NCBI GenBank assembly: GCA_905209075.1
Contig: CAJLRL010000003.1
Location: 151,875 to 215,874, forward strand
Length of the DNA: 64,000 bases
Direction: 5' to 3'
Source of the DNA: an uncultured Lachnospiraceae bacterium
GTDB lineage: Bacteria; Bacillota; Clostridia; Lachnospirales; Lachnospiraceae
The notes beneath the pieces are model-generated. The model was given only the letters and a program-made list of their open reading frames with translations, searched no databases and was not told where the DNA came from. Shown here in pieces: positions 16,914 to 26,111 of the stretch. Numbering within the stretch: position 1 is the stretch's first letter; each line of letters starts with the position of its first letter. A program made the position numbers and the translations under genes.

Positions 16914-17960
16914 TTGAACATTATAAGTATAATTATTGCTATAATTTTATTCAGCATTATTGTTATTTTTCACGAACTTGGTCACTTTCTGCTTGCAAAG
17001 GCAAACGGAATAAAGGTAAATGAGTTCGGTCTTGGACTTGGGCCAACTCTTTTTGGAATACAAAAAGGAGAAACAAAATACTCTATCAAACTCCTTCCAT
17101 TTGGTGGAGCATGTATTATGGAAGGAGAGGATGAAAGTTCACAGGACAATAGGGCATTTAATAATAAATCAGTGTGGGCGAGAATGAGTGTCGTATTTGC
17201 AGGTCCGTTCTTTAATTTTATTATGGCATTTATATTTGCGCTTATCATAATATGTGCTGCGGGTTATGATAGTCCTAAGATTTCTGGAGTTGTTGAGGGT
17301 TATGCAGCTGAAGAAGCCGGATTTAAGGCTGGGGATGAGATTGTAAAATTAAACAATACCAATATACATTTTTACAGAGAAATCAGCTTGTATTCGGTTC
17401 TGCATAAAGGAGAAGATGTAAAGGTAACATATCTTCGTGATGGAAAAACAGAGACTACTACGCTAAAACCGAAATATGATGAAGAACTGGGCAGGTATTT
17501 ATATGGATTTACAGTATCAGGTGAGAGGACGAAAGTTAATTTTGGAAAATCACTTATATATAGTGGATATGAGGTAAAATACTGGATATATTCTACACTG
17601 GAAAGCCTTAAAATGCTCGTTACAGGAGGTGCTTCTGTAAACGATCTGAGTGGTCCTGTCGGAATAGTAAAGAATATAGGAGATTCTTACGAATCATCGG
17701 TAAGTACGTCCGGTTTCTGGTATGGTATGTTATCCATGCTAAGCTGGGGTGTACTTTTGTCAGCAAACCTTGGGGTAATGAACCTGCTTCCGCTTCCGGC
17801 TCTGGATGGAGGCAGACTTGTTTTTCTTATTGTCGAGGCAATAAGGCGCAAAAGAATAGATCCTGACAAAGAAGGCTATGTACATCTGGTAGGAATCGTT
17901 CTTTTATTGATCCTGATGGTTGTAGTTATGTTTAATGACATAAGAAAATTATTCATATAG
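16914..17960 (+). CDS. rseP: Site-2 protease RseP / RasP (intramembrane zinc metalloprotease)
   Basis: An intramembrane protease that cuts membrane-embedded anti-sigma factors, signal-peptide remnants and division proteins. The 348-residue protein has HELGH at residues 20-24 within TM1, one PDZ domain in the middle (about 120-200), and the C-terminal NLLPLPALDGG motif that supplies the third zinc ligand. A GTG at 16905 is also in frame, but AGGTGG at 16903-16908 overlaps it and lies 5 bases before the TTG at 16914, which I take as the start. It sits just after the dxr stop. Confidence 0.95.
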   Translation: MNIISIIIAIILFSIIVIFHELGHFLLAKANGIKVNEFGLGLGPTLFGIQKGETKYSIKLLPFGGACIMEGEDESSQDNRAFNNKSVWARMSVVFAGPFFNFIMAFIFALIIICAAGYDSPKISGVVEGYAAEEAGFKAGDEIVKLNNTNIHFYREISLYSVLHKGEDVKVTYLRDGKTETTTLKPKYDEELGRYLYGFTVSGERTKVNFGKSLIYSGYEVKYWIYSTLESLKMLVTGGASVNDLSGPVGIVKNIGDSYESSVSTSGFWYGMLSMLSWGVLLSANLGVMNLLPLPALDGGRLVFLIVEAIRRKRIDPDKEGYVHLVGIVLLLILMVVVMFNDIRKLFI

Positions 17961-17973
17961 GGAGATAAATGCA

Positions 17974-19020
17974 ATGGAGACAAAAGTTGTTAAAATCGGA
18001 GATAGGATTATTGGTGGAAATAATCCTATATTGATACAGTCTATGACAAACACAAAGACTGAAGACATTACAGCTACTGTACAACAGATAAATGAACTTA
18101 CAGAACTTGGATGCGATATTATAAGATGTGCGGTTCCGACAATTGAGGCAGCCGGAGCTTTAAAGGAAATAAAAAAGCAGATAAGAATTCCACTTGTTGC
18201 TGATATACACTTTGATTATAAACTCGCAATTGCAGCAATAGAAAATGGTGCAGATAAGATCAGGATCAACCCTGGAAACATTGGTAGTACAGAAAGGGTA
18301 AAAGCTGTTGTAGATGCTGCAAAAGAAAGAAATATCCCGATAAGGGTAGGGGTAAACAGTGGCTCTTTAGAGAAAGATCTTGTAGAAAAATATCATGGTG
18401 TTACAGCCGAGGGAATTGTCGAAAGTGCACTTGATAAGGTAAAGCTTATTGAAGACATGGGATACGATAATCTTGTAATAAGTATCAAGTCTTCAAATGT
18501 GATGATGTGTGTAAAAGCGCATGAACTTATAGCAACACAGACGGTGCATCCGCTTCATGTAGGGATAACAGAAGCAGGAACATTGATAAGTGGTAATATA
18601 AAGTCGGCAATCGGTCTCGGTCTTATATTAAACCAGGGAATCGGAGACACAATAAGAGTGTCGCTTACAGGAAGTCCACTTGAAGAAGTAAAGTCAGCAA
18701 AACTAATACTTAGAACACTTGGACTTAGAACAGGTGGAATAGAAGTAGTATCATGTCCTACATGTGGACGTACACAGATCGATCTGATAGGTCTTGCAAA
18801 TAAGGTTGAAACTATGGTATCCGGCTATGATCTGGATATTAAAGTTGCAGTTATGGGATGTGTAGTAAACGGTCCGGGAGAAGCAAAAGAAGCGGATATA
18901 GGAATTGCCGGCGGAAAAGGTGAAGGCATAATCATTAAGCATGGCCAGGTATATAAAAAAGTACCTGAGAATGAACTGCTGCCTGCACTTAAGTATGAGT
19001 TAGATCATTGGAGTGAGTAA
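17974..19020 (+). CDS. ispG: 4-hydroxy-3-methylbut-2-en-1-yl diphosphate synthase (IspG/GcpE)
   Basis: IspG is the [4Fe-4S] enzyme of the penultimate MEP-pathway step. The 348-residue protein is the short two-domain bacterial form: a TIM-barrel N-terminal domain (PLVADIHFDYKLAIAAIENG, KIRINPGNIG) and a C-terminal cluster domain with three cysteines in SCPTCGRTQ and MGCVVNGPGE. All three ligands are present. GGGAG lies 9 bases before the ATG. Dxr, UppS and IspG here form a compact isoprenoid group. Confidence 0.97.
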   Translation: METKVVKIGDRIIGGNNPILIQSMTNTKTEDITATVQQINELTELGCDIIRCAVPTIEAAGALKEIKKQIRIPLVADIHFDYKLAIAAIENGADKIRINPGNIGSTERVKAVVDAAKERNIPIRVGVNSGSLEKDLVEKYHGVTAEGIVESALDKVKLIEDMGYDNLVISIKSSNVMMCVKAHELIATQTVHPLHVGITEAGTLISGNIKSAIGLGLILNQGIGDTIRVSLTGSPLEEVKSAKLILRTLGLRTGGIEVVSCPTCGRTQIDLIGLANKVETMVSGYDLDIKVAVMGCVVNGPGEAKEADIGIAGGKGEGIIIKHGQVYKKVPENELLPALKYELDHWSE

Positions 19021-19021
19021 T

Positions 19022-22000
19022 TTGATAAAATCATTTGGTGAAACTTTTCCAACATTAAAGGTTGATAGTGAGATGGAACATTTGCTGGAAAAAGCTTCTG
19101 TTACAAAGATAAGTGTTAATCATGCACGTAATCTGTATAGGATATATCTTACATCGGAAAGACTTATCTTTAAGAAAAATATATGGAAACTTGAAGAGGC
19201 AATTCAGAAGCAGATATTTAAAAGTAAAGATATATCTGTAAAGATAATTGAATCATATCAACTTTCAACGCAATATACGCCAAGAACACTGTTAGATGTA
19301 TACAAAGACAGCATCCTGGATGAATTGAATTCACACAGTGTACTATTATATAATCTTTTACGTACAGCACAGTGGGAATTTACAGATGATACACATGTCA
19401 CACTGACGATAGAGGAGACTATCATTGCAAAAACAAGGGGGAATACAATAATGGAATTCCTCGAAAAAGTTTTTTGCGAGCGGTGTGGAATGGATTTTAT
19501 CATAAACATTAAATACGAAAAGCCAAAGATAAGTAAATATCGCAAAAATGCAGATAAACAGATCGAACAGGAAGTTCAGAATATAATAGCAAGGACTAAA
19601 TTTGCTGTTGCTGGAAATGAAGATATCAAAACAGCAGAAAATCAGAATCAAAATGATGATGGAAGTATGTTTGTAGAGGCAGGTGTTTCCGAATCAAAAA
19701 ATGACGGAAAAATGTCAGAAAAAGTAAAAAAAGAAAGAAAAGCACCAGAAACTTCAGATGATTCATCTAAAAATGATAGAAAATTTGAACGTAAATTCGA
19801 AAAACGTGGAGACTTCAGAAGAAAATACGATAATGATCCGGACGTGATCTATGGAAGAAATTTTGATGATGAGGAAATCACGATCGACAAGATAGACGGA
19901 CCGATCGGCGAGGTAGTGATCAAAGGACAGATATTATCGGTTGAAACCCGTAACATAAGAAACGAAAAGACAATAATTATTTTTGCAGTTACTGATTTTA
20001 CAGATACGATCATGCTTAAACTTTTTGTAAGGACCGAGGATGTTCCTGAAATCACAAAAGATGTGGCAGATGGAAAATTCATAAAAGTAAAGGGTGTTGT
20101 GACAGTAGATAAATATGATAGTGACCTATCCATTACATCTATTGCCGGAATAAAGAAAATACCGGATTTTACAACAAAAAGAGAAGATACTGCTGCAGAA
20201 AAGCGTGTGGAATTGCACTGTCATACAAAGATGAGTGATATGGATGGAGTATCTGATGTCAAAGATATCGTTAAATGTGCGATGCGATGGGGTCATAAGG
20301 CAATCGCCATAACGGATCATGGTGATGTACAGGCATTTCCTGATGCGAATCATACTGTAGATGATAAATTTAAGGTAATATATGGAGTTGAGGCATATCT
20401 TGTAGATGATACAAAGGACATAGTAGAAGAGGCCAAAGGTCAGAAACTAGATGATTCCTATGTTGTATTTGATATTGAAACGACAGGATTTAGTCCTGAA
20501 AAAAACAAGATCATCGAAATAGGTGCGGTAAAAGTCGTCGAAGGAAAGATTGTTGACAGATATTCAACATTTGTAAACCCACAGGTTCCGATCCCTTTCA
20601 GAATAGAAGAACTGACATCTATAAGGGATGATATGGTAGTATCTGCGCCGACGATAGATGTCATATTGCCAGATTTTATGGAATTTTGTAAAGACTGTAT
20701 AATGGTTGCACATAATGCAGATTTTGATATGAGCTTTATAAAAAGAAACTGTGAGCTTCTTTCAATGCCATGCAATCCTACAATAGTGGACACAGTTGCA
20801 CTTGCCAGAGTGCTGCTGCCACAGCTTAACAGATTTAAGCTTGATACTGTCGCCAAAGCTGTCGGTGTATCCCTGGATCATCACCATCGTGCGGTAGATG
20901 ATGCAGCATGCACGGCGGAGATATTTGTAAAATTTATCCAGATGCTTAAGGACAGAGGCGTAGACAATCTGGATGAAGTAAACCAAATGGCGAAATCATC
21001 TGTAGAAATGATCCGCAAAATGCCTACATATCATGCGATAATATTGGCAACATGCGACCAGGGACGTACAAATCTGTACAGGCTTACATCGCTTGCGCAT
21101 ATCAAATATTATAATAAAAGACCGCGTATTCCTAAATCTGAATTTGTCAAATATCATGATGGGCTTTTGATAGGCTCTGCCTGCGAGGCAGGAGAACTCT
21201 ACAGAGCAATCTTAAACGGAAGACCGCAGGAAGAGATAAACCGTCTTGTCAATTTTTATGATTATCTTGAAATACAGCCTCTTGGAAATAATGCGTTTAT
21301 GGTAAGAGATGAAGATTCATCGATCGCTTCGGATGACGACCTTATTGCAATAAATAAACGGATTGTTAAATTAGGTGAAGAATTTGGAAAACTTGTTGTT
21401 GCGACATGTGATGTCCATTTCCTAAATCCGGAGGATGAGATATACAGGCGAATAATAATGGCTGGTAAGGGCTTTAAAGATGCTGATGAACAGGCACCTT
21501 TGTACCTTAGGACGACAGAGGAGATGCTAAAAGAATTTGAGTATCTGGGGAGCCAGAAAGCAGAAGAGGTTGTCATCACAAACACCAATAAAATTGCAGA
21601 TATGTGTGAGAGGATTTCACCTGTAAGACCGGATAAATGTCCGCCGGTAATTGAAAATTCGGATGGAATGCTTCGTGATATATGTTATACAAAAGCACAC
21701 AGAATGTATGGTGAAGAATTACCTCCGATCGTAAAGGAAAGACTTGATCGTGAACTAAATTCCATAATTTCGAATGGATACGCAGTTATGTATATCATCG
21801 CACAGAAACTTGTGTGGAAATCAAATGAGGACGGATATCTTGTCGGATCGAGAGGATCCGTAGGAAGTTCTTTTGTTGCAACGATGTCCGGTGTAACAGA
21901 AGTTAATCCTCTTCATGCACATTATCTGTGTACTCACTGCAAATATAGTGATTTTGACTCAGATGAGGTAAAAGCATATTCAGGACGTGGCGGCTGTGAT

Positions 22001-23554
22001 ATGCCTGACAAGATATGTCCAAAGTGTGGAAAACCATTAAGCAAGGAAGGATTTGATATTCCATTTGAGACTTTCCTCGGTTTTAAGGGAAATAAGGAGC
22101 CTGATATAGATCTTAACTTTTCAGGTGAGTATCAGGCAAAAGCCCATAAATATACAGAGGTTATTTTCGGGGAAGGACAGACATTTAAGGCAGGAACGAT
22201 CGGAACACTCGCTGATAAAACCGCATTCGGATATATTAAGAATTATTATGAAGAGCGTGGCATAAGAAAAAGAAATTGTGAGATTGACAGGATCGTTCAG
22301 GGATGTGTCGGTGTAAGACGTACAACAGGACAGCATCCGGGAGGAATTGTTGTTTTGCCGATGGGTGAGGAAATAAATACATTTACGCCTGTACAGCATC
22401 CGGCTAATGATATGACAGTAGATATTACGACAACACATTTTGATTATCATTCGATCGATCACAACCTTTTAAAGCTCGATATCCTCGGACATGATGATCC
22501 TACCATGATACGAATGCTCCAGGATCTTACTGGAGTAGACCCTACAAAAATTCCTCTTGATGATAAGGCAGTTATGTCGCTTTTCCAGAATACTTCTGCG
22601 CTTGGGATTGAGCCGGAGGATATAGATGGATGTCAGCTTGGTGCGCTTGGGATACCAGAGTTTGGAACGGACTTTGCCATGGGCATGCTTATGGACACAC
22701 AGCCAAAAGAATTTTCTGATCTGATCAGGATAGCAGGTCTTTCACATGGAACTGATGTCTGGCTTGGAAATGCGCAGACACTTATCGAAAATGGTACAGC
22801 AACAATTTCTACATGTATATGTACTCGTGATGATATCATGACATATCTTATCTCAATGGGACTTGAATCAGAGAGAGCTTTCAAAATAATGGAGGCAGTC
22901 AGAAAAGGAATGGTCGCAAAAGGCAAATGTAAGGATTGGCCTGAATGGAAGGAAGATATGATCGCACATGGTGTGCCCGACTGGTATATATGGTCGTGTG
23001 AAAAGATCAAATATATGTTTCCTAAGGCTCATGCTGCCGCATATGTTATGATGGCATGGAGGATCGCATATTGTAAGGTTTTTTATCCACTTGCATATTA
23101 TGCAGCATATTTTTCTATTAGGGCAACAGGATTTTCGTATGAGCTTATGTGTCAGGGAAAAGAACGTCTGGAAAGTTATATGAAAGACTATAAAAAGCGT
23201 AAGGACACGCTTACAAACAAGGAGCAGGATACGTTTAAGGACATGAGGATAGTTCAGGAAATGTATGCGAGAGGATTCGAATTCACACCGCTTGATATAT
23301 ACACAGCGCATCCGAACAGGTTTCAGATCGTAGATGGAAAACTGATGCCCGCAATAAACAGTATTGATGGTCTTGGTGATAATGCGGCTATAGCAATAGC
23401 CGAGGCTGCTAAGGATGGACCATTCCTCTCAAAGGATGATTTCAGGGAGAGGACACATGTGTCCAAGACAGCAATCGAATTGATGAGTGACCTGGGATTA
23501 TTCGGGGATATTCCGGAATCAAATCAGTTGTCACTGTTCGATTTTGGAGCATAA
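19022..23554 (+). CDS. polC: DNA polymerase III PolC (Gram-positive replicative polymerase)
   Basis: The replicative polymerase of low-GC Gram-positives, about 1510 residues. Domains in order: N-terminal region, an acidic/basic linker (about 200-280), an OB fold, a PHP domain (ELHCHTKMSDMDG), an inserted DEDDh proofreading exonuclease (VVFDIETTGFSP to HHRAVDDA), the remaining PHP part, a zinc-binding cysteine group, the palm with GSRGSVGSSFVATMSG and EPDIDLNFSGE, and the fingers and C terminus. A GTG at 19013 is in frame, but GGAG at 19010-19013 covers it and fits the TTG at 19022. It starts just after the ispG stop. Confidence 0.97.
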   Translation: MIKSFGETFPTLKVDSEMEHLLEKASVTKISVNHARNLYRIYLTSERLIFKKNIWKLEEAIQKQIFKSKDISVKIIESYQLSTQYTPRTLLDVYKDSILDELNSHSVLLYNLLRTAQWEFTDDTHVTLTIEETIIAKTRGNTIMEFLEKVFCERCGMDFIINIKYEKPKISKYRKNADKQIEQEVQNIIARTKFAVAGNEDIKTAENQNQNDDGSMFVEAGVSESKNDGKMSEKVKKERKAPETSDDSSKNDRKFERKFEKRGDFRRKYDNDPDVIYGRNFDDEEITIDKIDGPIGEVVIKGQILSVETRNIRNEKTIIIFAVTDFTDTIMLKLFVRTEDVPEITKDVADGKFIKVKGVVTVDKYDSDLSITSIAGIKKIPDFTTKREDTAAEKRVELHCHTKMSDMDGVSDVKDIVKCAMRWGHKAIAITDHGDVQAFPDANHTVDDKFKVIYGVEAYLVDDTKDIVEEAKGQKLDDSYVVFDIETTGFSPEKNKIIEIGAVKVVEGKIVDRYSTFVNPQVPIPFRIEELTSIRDDMVVSAPTIDVILPDFMEFCKDCIMVAHNADFDMSFIKRNCELLSMPCNPTIVDTVALARVLLPQLNRFKLDTVAKAVGVSLDHHHRAVDDAACTAEIFVKFIQMLKDRGVDNLDEVNQMAKSSVEMIRKMPTYHAIILATCDQGRTNLYRLTSLAHIKYYNKRPRIPKSEFVKYHDGLLIGSACEAGELYRAILNGRPQEEINRLVNFYDYLEIQPLGNNAFMVRDEDSSIASDDDLIAINKRIVKLGEEFGKLVVATCDVHFLNPEDEIYRRIIMAGKGFKDADEQAPLYLRTTEEMLKEFEYLGSQKAEEVVITNTNKIADMCERISPVRPDKCPPVIENSDGMLRDICYTKAHRMYGEELPPIVKERLDRELNSIISNGYAVMYIIAQKLVWKSNEDGYLVGSRGSVGSSFVATMSGVTEVNPLHAHYLCTHCKYSDFDSDEVKAYSGRGGCDMPDKICPKCGKPLSKEGFDIPFETFLGFKGNKEPDIDLNFSGEYQAKAHKYTEVIFGEGQTFKAGTIGTLADKTAFGYIKNYYEERGIRKRNCEIDRIVQGCVGVRRTTGQHPGGIVVLPMGEEINTFTPVQHPANDMTVDITTTHFDYHSIDHNLLKLDILGHDDPTMIRMLQDLTGVDPTKIPLDDKAVMSLFQNTSALGIEPEDIDGCQLGALGIPEFGTDFAMGMLMDTQPKEFSDLIRIAGLSHGTDVWLGNAQTLIENGTATISTCICTRDDIMTYLISMGLESERAFKIMEAVRKGMVAKGKCKDWPEWKEDMIAHGVPDWYIWSCEKIKYMFPKAHAAAYVMMAWRIAYCKVFYPLAYYAAYFSIRATGFSYELMCQGKERLESYMKDYKKRKDTLTNKEQDTFKDMRIVQEMYARGFEFTPLDIYTAHPNRFQIVDGKLMPAINSIDGLGDNAAIAIAEAAKDGPFLSKDDFRERTHVSKTAIELMSDLGLFGDIPESNQLSLFDFGA

Positions 23555-23598
23555 ATGTATATGAAAAATAATAATGTCTAAAAGCGGAAAAAGTAACG

Positions 23599-23641
23599 AA
23601 AAGAGCCTGCAGATCAATGCGAAAAATCTACAGGCTCTTTT
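23599..23641. terminator. Bidirectional terminator between polC and xpt
   Basis: Arms 23599-23614 and 23626-23641 pair over 16 positions with one mismatch; AAAA on the left and TTTT on the right supply a U tract in both directions. The two genes converge here, so one hairpin can serve both. Confidence 0.9.
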
Positions 23642-23644
23642 AAT

Positions 23645-24223
23645 TTACTGTTCTTCGATGAAATCGATCTGATATTCATCCATATATTTGATGCGGGCAA
23701 GAGAATATACTTCATAACCCTGATCATTTAATTTTTCTCTTCCAGGCTGGAATGATTTTTCAATGAGGATTCCAATACCGGCAACTGTTGCATGTGCCAT
23801 TCGAAGTAAGCGGATGGAACCTGTTGCGGCTTCTCCGTCTGCAAGGAAATCATCGATCAGGAGAACATGATCGTTTTCACTTATAACATCTTTTGAGAGA
23901 CAAAGCTCGTAATGCTTTTCAGTAGTATATGAAGTGACCTCTGTCTGGTAAAGATCATTATGTAATGTTTTTGAAGGCTGCTTTTTTAATATAACAAGAG
24001 GTACACCCATTTCTATTGCAGTCATTAGAGCCGGAGCAATACCTGAACTTTCGATCGTTACAACTTTTGTGATCGCTTTGTCTTTGAAATGTGTCGCAAA
24101 TTCTTTTCCTATGTCTGCCATAAGGACAGGATCTACCTGATGATTTATAAATTTATTAACCTTTAAAATATCTGTTCCGATGACAAGGCCATCTTTTAAT
24201 ATTCTGTCTTGTAATTCTTTCAT
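23645..24223 (-). CDS. xpt: Xanthine phosphoribosyltransferase
   Basis: Xpt salvages xanthine to XMP using PRPP. The 192-residue protein matches the family from MKELQDRILKDGLVIG through VDPVLMADIGKEFA and KKQPSKTLHNDLY to the PRPP-binding VLLIDDFLADGEAATG. On the minus strand GAGG precedes the ATG. Many Firmicute xpt genes are under a guanine riboswitch; the short leader here leaves no room for one. Xpt could also be read from the membrane-protein gene upstream. Confidence 0.96.
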   Translation of the reverse strand: MKELQDRILKDGLVIGTDILKVNKFINHQVDPVLMADIGKEFATHFKDKAITKVVTIESSGIAPALMTAIEMGVPLVILKKQPSKTLHNDLYQTEVTSYTTEKHYELCLSKDVISENDHVLLIDDFLADGEAATGSIRLLRMAHATVAGIGILIEKSFQPGREKLNDQGYEVYSLARIKYMDEYQIDFIEEQ

Positions 24224-24248
24224 TTTATTTACCTCATTTTTTATTTTT

Positions 24249-24254
24249 AGTATA
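24249..24254 (-). promoter_or_regulatory. Possible -10 box of xpt
   Basis: On the minus strand TATACT (plus coordinates 24249-24254), preceded by a TGC, looks like an extended -10 element. No good -35 is visible 16-18 bases upstream. Confidence 0.35.
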
Positions 24255-24279
24255 GCATATTTATATAAAATTTAACACA

Positions 24280-24744
24280 CTAATTATAGATTTGCGAATA
24301 AATATCTTCAACTATATGATCTAAAAATTCTTCACTTAAATCAGGATACCTGTCTTTTATTTTTGATGTTATGTAGTCTGAGCGTAAAAAATAGTCATCG
24401 CCCATTGCATTTACAGTATCACCATAACGTTCTATCAGCGTTGATCTGCAATTATCCATAAAATAGCTGACAGCCTCATTATATATATTGTCATTGTTTT
24501 TTGCTGTTGAAGCTATTTTTTTCAGTGCAAGAAATGAGCGTATTCCTATGATAAAAAAGATCAAAAGCATAAGTCCCATGACAGAAGAGAATATAGCTTT
24601 GTTTGTTATATCCATATTAAGAGGGATAATATCCAGGTCTACAAGTATTATAAGTATTGCGCCTGCAATGCTTACTCCGGTCAGTGTCTGGGCGGAAGAT
24701 TTTGTCTCATAATATTTCTGATTTTCATCAACGTAAATTTTCAT
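24280..24744 (-). CDS. Hypothetical membrane protein upstream of xpt
   Basis: A 154-residue protein I cannot assign. It has two membrane segments (about residues 22-40 and 50-70) joined by a short loop, then a soluble C-terminal domain with acidic and aromatic residues (for example DYFLRSDYITSKIKDRYPDL). On the minus strand AAGGAGG stands before the ATG. It is divergent from rlmH, sharing a 46-base region, and lies 56 bases ahead of xpt on the same strand. Nothing in the sequence connects it to purine metabolism. Confidence 0.75.
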   Translation of the reverse strand: MKIYVDENQKYYETKSSAQTLTGVSIAGAILIILVDLDIIPLNMDITNKAIFSSVMGLMLLIFFIIGIRSFLALKKIASTAKNNDNIYNEAVSYFMDNCRSTLIERYGDTVNAMGDDYFLRSDYITSKIKDRYPDLSEEFLDHIVEDIYSQIYN

Positions 24745-24756
24745 ATAGCCTCCTTA

Positions 24757-24784
24757 TTGTTTCAATTTATATATATGGTATAAT
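24757..24784 (+). promoter_or_regulatory. rlmH promoter placing the transcription start at or next to the start codon
   Basis: TTGTTT (24757-24762) and a perfect extended TGGTATAAT (-10 at 24779-24784) are 16 bases apart. Only six bases lie between the -10 box and the rlmH ATG at 24791, where transcription would begin. No ribosome site can be seen before the ATG. Confidence 0.7.
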
Positions 24785-24790
24785 GAACAC

Positions 24791-25270
24791 ATGAAAATTA
24801 CAATATTATGTGTAGGAAAAGTTAAAGAAAAATTTTACCGGGATGCAATTTCGGAATATCAAAAGAGACTTGGCAGATATTGCAGGCTGCAGATCATAGA
24901 GGTGGCAGATGAAAAGACTATAGAGCAGGCATCAGTAAATGAAATAAATATAGTCAAAGAAAAAGAGGGAGAAAGGCTTATAAAAAATATTAAAGATGAT
25001 GCCTATGTCATATGCCTTGCGATTGATGGAAAGCAGCTTGATTCCGTTGAATTGTCAAACAAAATGGATTATCTTGCTCTGAAAGGCAAAAGTCATATAT
25101 GCTTTATAATAGGAGGCTCTTTAGGACTTTCAGATGAGGTGTTAAAGCTTAGTGATCTTAAGCTCAGCTTTTCAAAGATGACATTTCCGCATCAGCTGAT
25201 GAGAGTAATCCTGCTTGAGCAGATATACCGTTCATACAGAATATCAAATAATGAACCTTATCATAAATAA
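24791..25270 (+). CDS. rlmH: 23S rRNA pseudouridine-1915 N3-methyltransferase
   Basis: RlmH is a SPOUT-fold methyltransferase that modifies pseudouridine 1915 in helix 69 of 23S rRNA on the assembled ribosome. The 159-residue protein begins [15 protein letters not shown], exactly as in Gram-positive orthologues, and shows the knot region [15 protein letters not shown] and the C-terminal [20 protein letters not shown]. The start is therefore secure, and it lies at the predicted transcription start, which implies a leaderless mRNA. The upstream gene is divergent, so no longer transcript is expected from that side. Confidence 0.96.
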   Translation: MKITILCVGKVKEKFYRDAISEYQKRLGRYCRLQIIEVADEKTIEQASVNEINIVKEKEGERLIKNIKDDAYVICLAIDGKQLDSVELSNKMDYLALKGKSHICFIIGGSLGLSDEVLKLSDLKLSFSKMTFPHQLMRVILLEQIYRSYRISNNEPYHK

Positions 25271-25289
25271 ATGCGTTAATACATATACT
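25261..25289 (+). promoter_or_regulatory. Possible sigma-E-like sporulation promoter for yqfCD
   Basis: CATATACT (25282-25289) resembles the sigma-E -10 consensus and TCATAAAT (25261-25268) could be the -35 at 13 bases. In Bacillus yqfC and yqfD are in the sigma-E regulon. The match is loose, and this stretch is AT-rich. Confidence 0.25.
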
Positions 25290-25294
25290 TACAT

Positions 25295-25555
25295 ATGAAA
25301 ATAAAAAAGATAGCAGATTCATTTGAACTTCCAAAAGATATTGTTCTTGGAATACCGATCGTAACATGTTATGGCTCTGACCAGATGACGATAGAAAATC
25401 ATAAGGGCATTCTTGAATTTAATGATAAATATATAAATGTAAGGGCGTTGGACTGTACAATTAAAATTACAGGGCGTAATCTGGAAATTAAAGAATTTGC
25501 TAAAGATATAATAATAATTTCGGGCTGTCTGGAAAGTATTCATTATGAGATTTGA
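25295..25555 (+). CDS. yqfC: YqfC-family sporulation protein
   Basis: A small (86-residue) protein of the YqfC family, found in endospore formers and often co-transcribed with yqfD; its molecular function is not established. The segments ELPKDIVLGIPIVTCYG and GILEFNDKYINVR are typical. No clear ribosome site precedes the ATG. It overlaps the start of yqfD by 11 bases. Its presence suggests a sporulating lineage or a recent descendant of one. Confidence 0.85.
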   Translation: MKIKKIADSFELPKDIVLGIPIVTCYGSDQMTIENHKGILEFNDKYINVRALDCTIKITGRNLEIKEFAKDIIIISGCLESIHYEI

Positions 25556-26075
25556 CGCTTATGTTAAACTTACACTTAGAGGAAACAGCATAAGAAGATT
25601 TATAAACCTTTGCACTGCCGGACATATAAAGCTGTGGGATATACGTTATATGAGTGAAAATAAATACGAGGTATGCTGTAAATGCAGCAGGTTGTGGGAT
25701 ATGAAGCCATATCTTGATAAAACCCATACATCTATAACAGTTTCCGAGAAAATGGGATACTATCATCTGGCAGCATGCCTTAAGAAGACAAGATGGATAT
25801 GGGGCATTTTAATGAATGCACTTATCCTTATGCTCATATTATCCATAAGGATATGGAACATAAGGATAAATGGCAACAAATCACTGAGTGACATAACGAT
25901 TATCGATTATGTAAATAAAAATAATGTGCCATATGGCTGTATTTCACAAAAAAATTATGCATGGCTTGAAAAAAGTATTGAAAACGAGTTTTCAGATGTA
26001 GTATGGTGTAGTATATACGTTGATGGAACAACCCTGATGATCGAAATTTCAGAGGGGATCACATATCCAAAATAA
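25545..26075 (+). CDS. yqfD: YqfD-family sporulation protein, C-terminally short
   Basis: YqfD is a sporulation membrane protein of about 390-400 residues in Bacillus. This copy is 176 residues: the soluble N-terminal domain, a single membrane segment (about 85-101), and the first part of the extracytoplasmic domain, ending after EISEGI. The rest of the family sequence is absent, and only 36 bases separate the stop from phoH, so the C-terminal half seems to be deleted rather than frameshifted. Either the family is shorter in this lineage or the gene is degraded. Confidence 0.75.
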   Translation: MRFDAYVKLTLRGNSIRRFINLCTAGHIKLWDIRYMSENKYEVCCKCSRLWDMKPYLDKTHTSITVSEKMGYYHLAACLKKTRWIWGILMNALILMLILSIRIWNIRINGNKSLSDITIIDYVNKNNVPYGCISQKNYAWLEKSIENEFSDVVWCSIYVDGTTLMIEISEGITYPK

Positions 26076-26111
26076 ACTTTACAATAAATACATAGGAAGG
26101 TATAGCATGAC

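Noticed and set aside
16905..19021. GTG starts at 16905 (rseP) and 19013 (polC)
   Set aside because: Each overlaps the purine-rich ribosome site that best serves the following TTG codon, so the TTG starts were preferred.
24224..24279. Guanine riboswitch before xpt
   Set aside because: Only 56 AT-rich bases separate xpt from the upstream gene, too few for the aptamer plus expression platform, and the conserved core is not visible.
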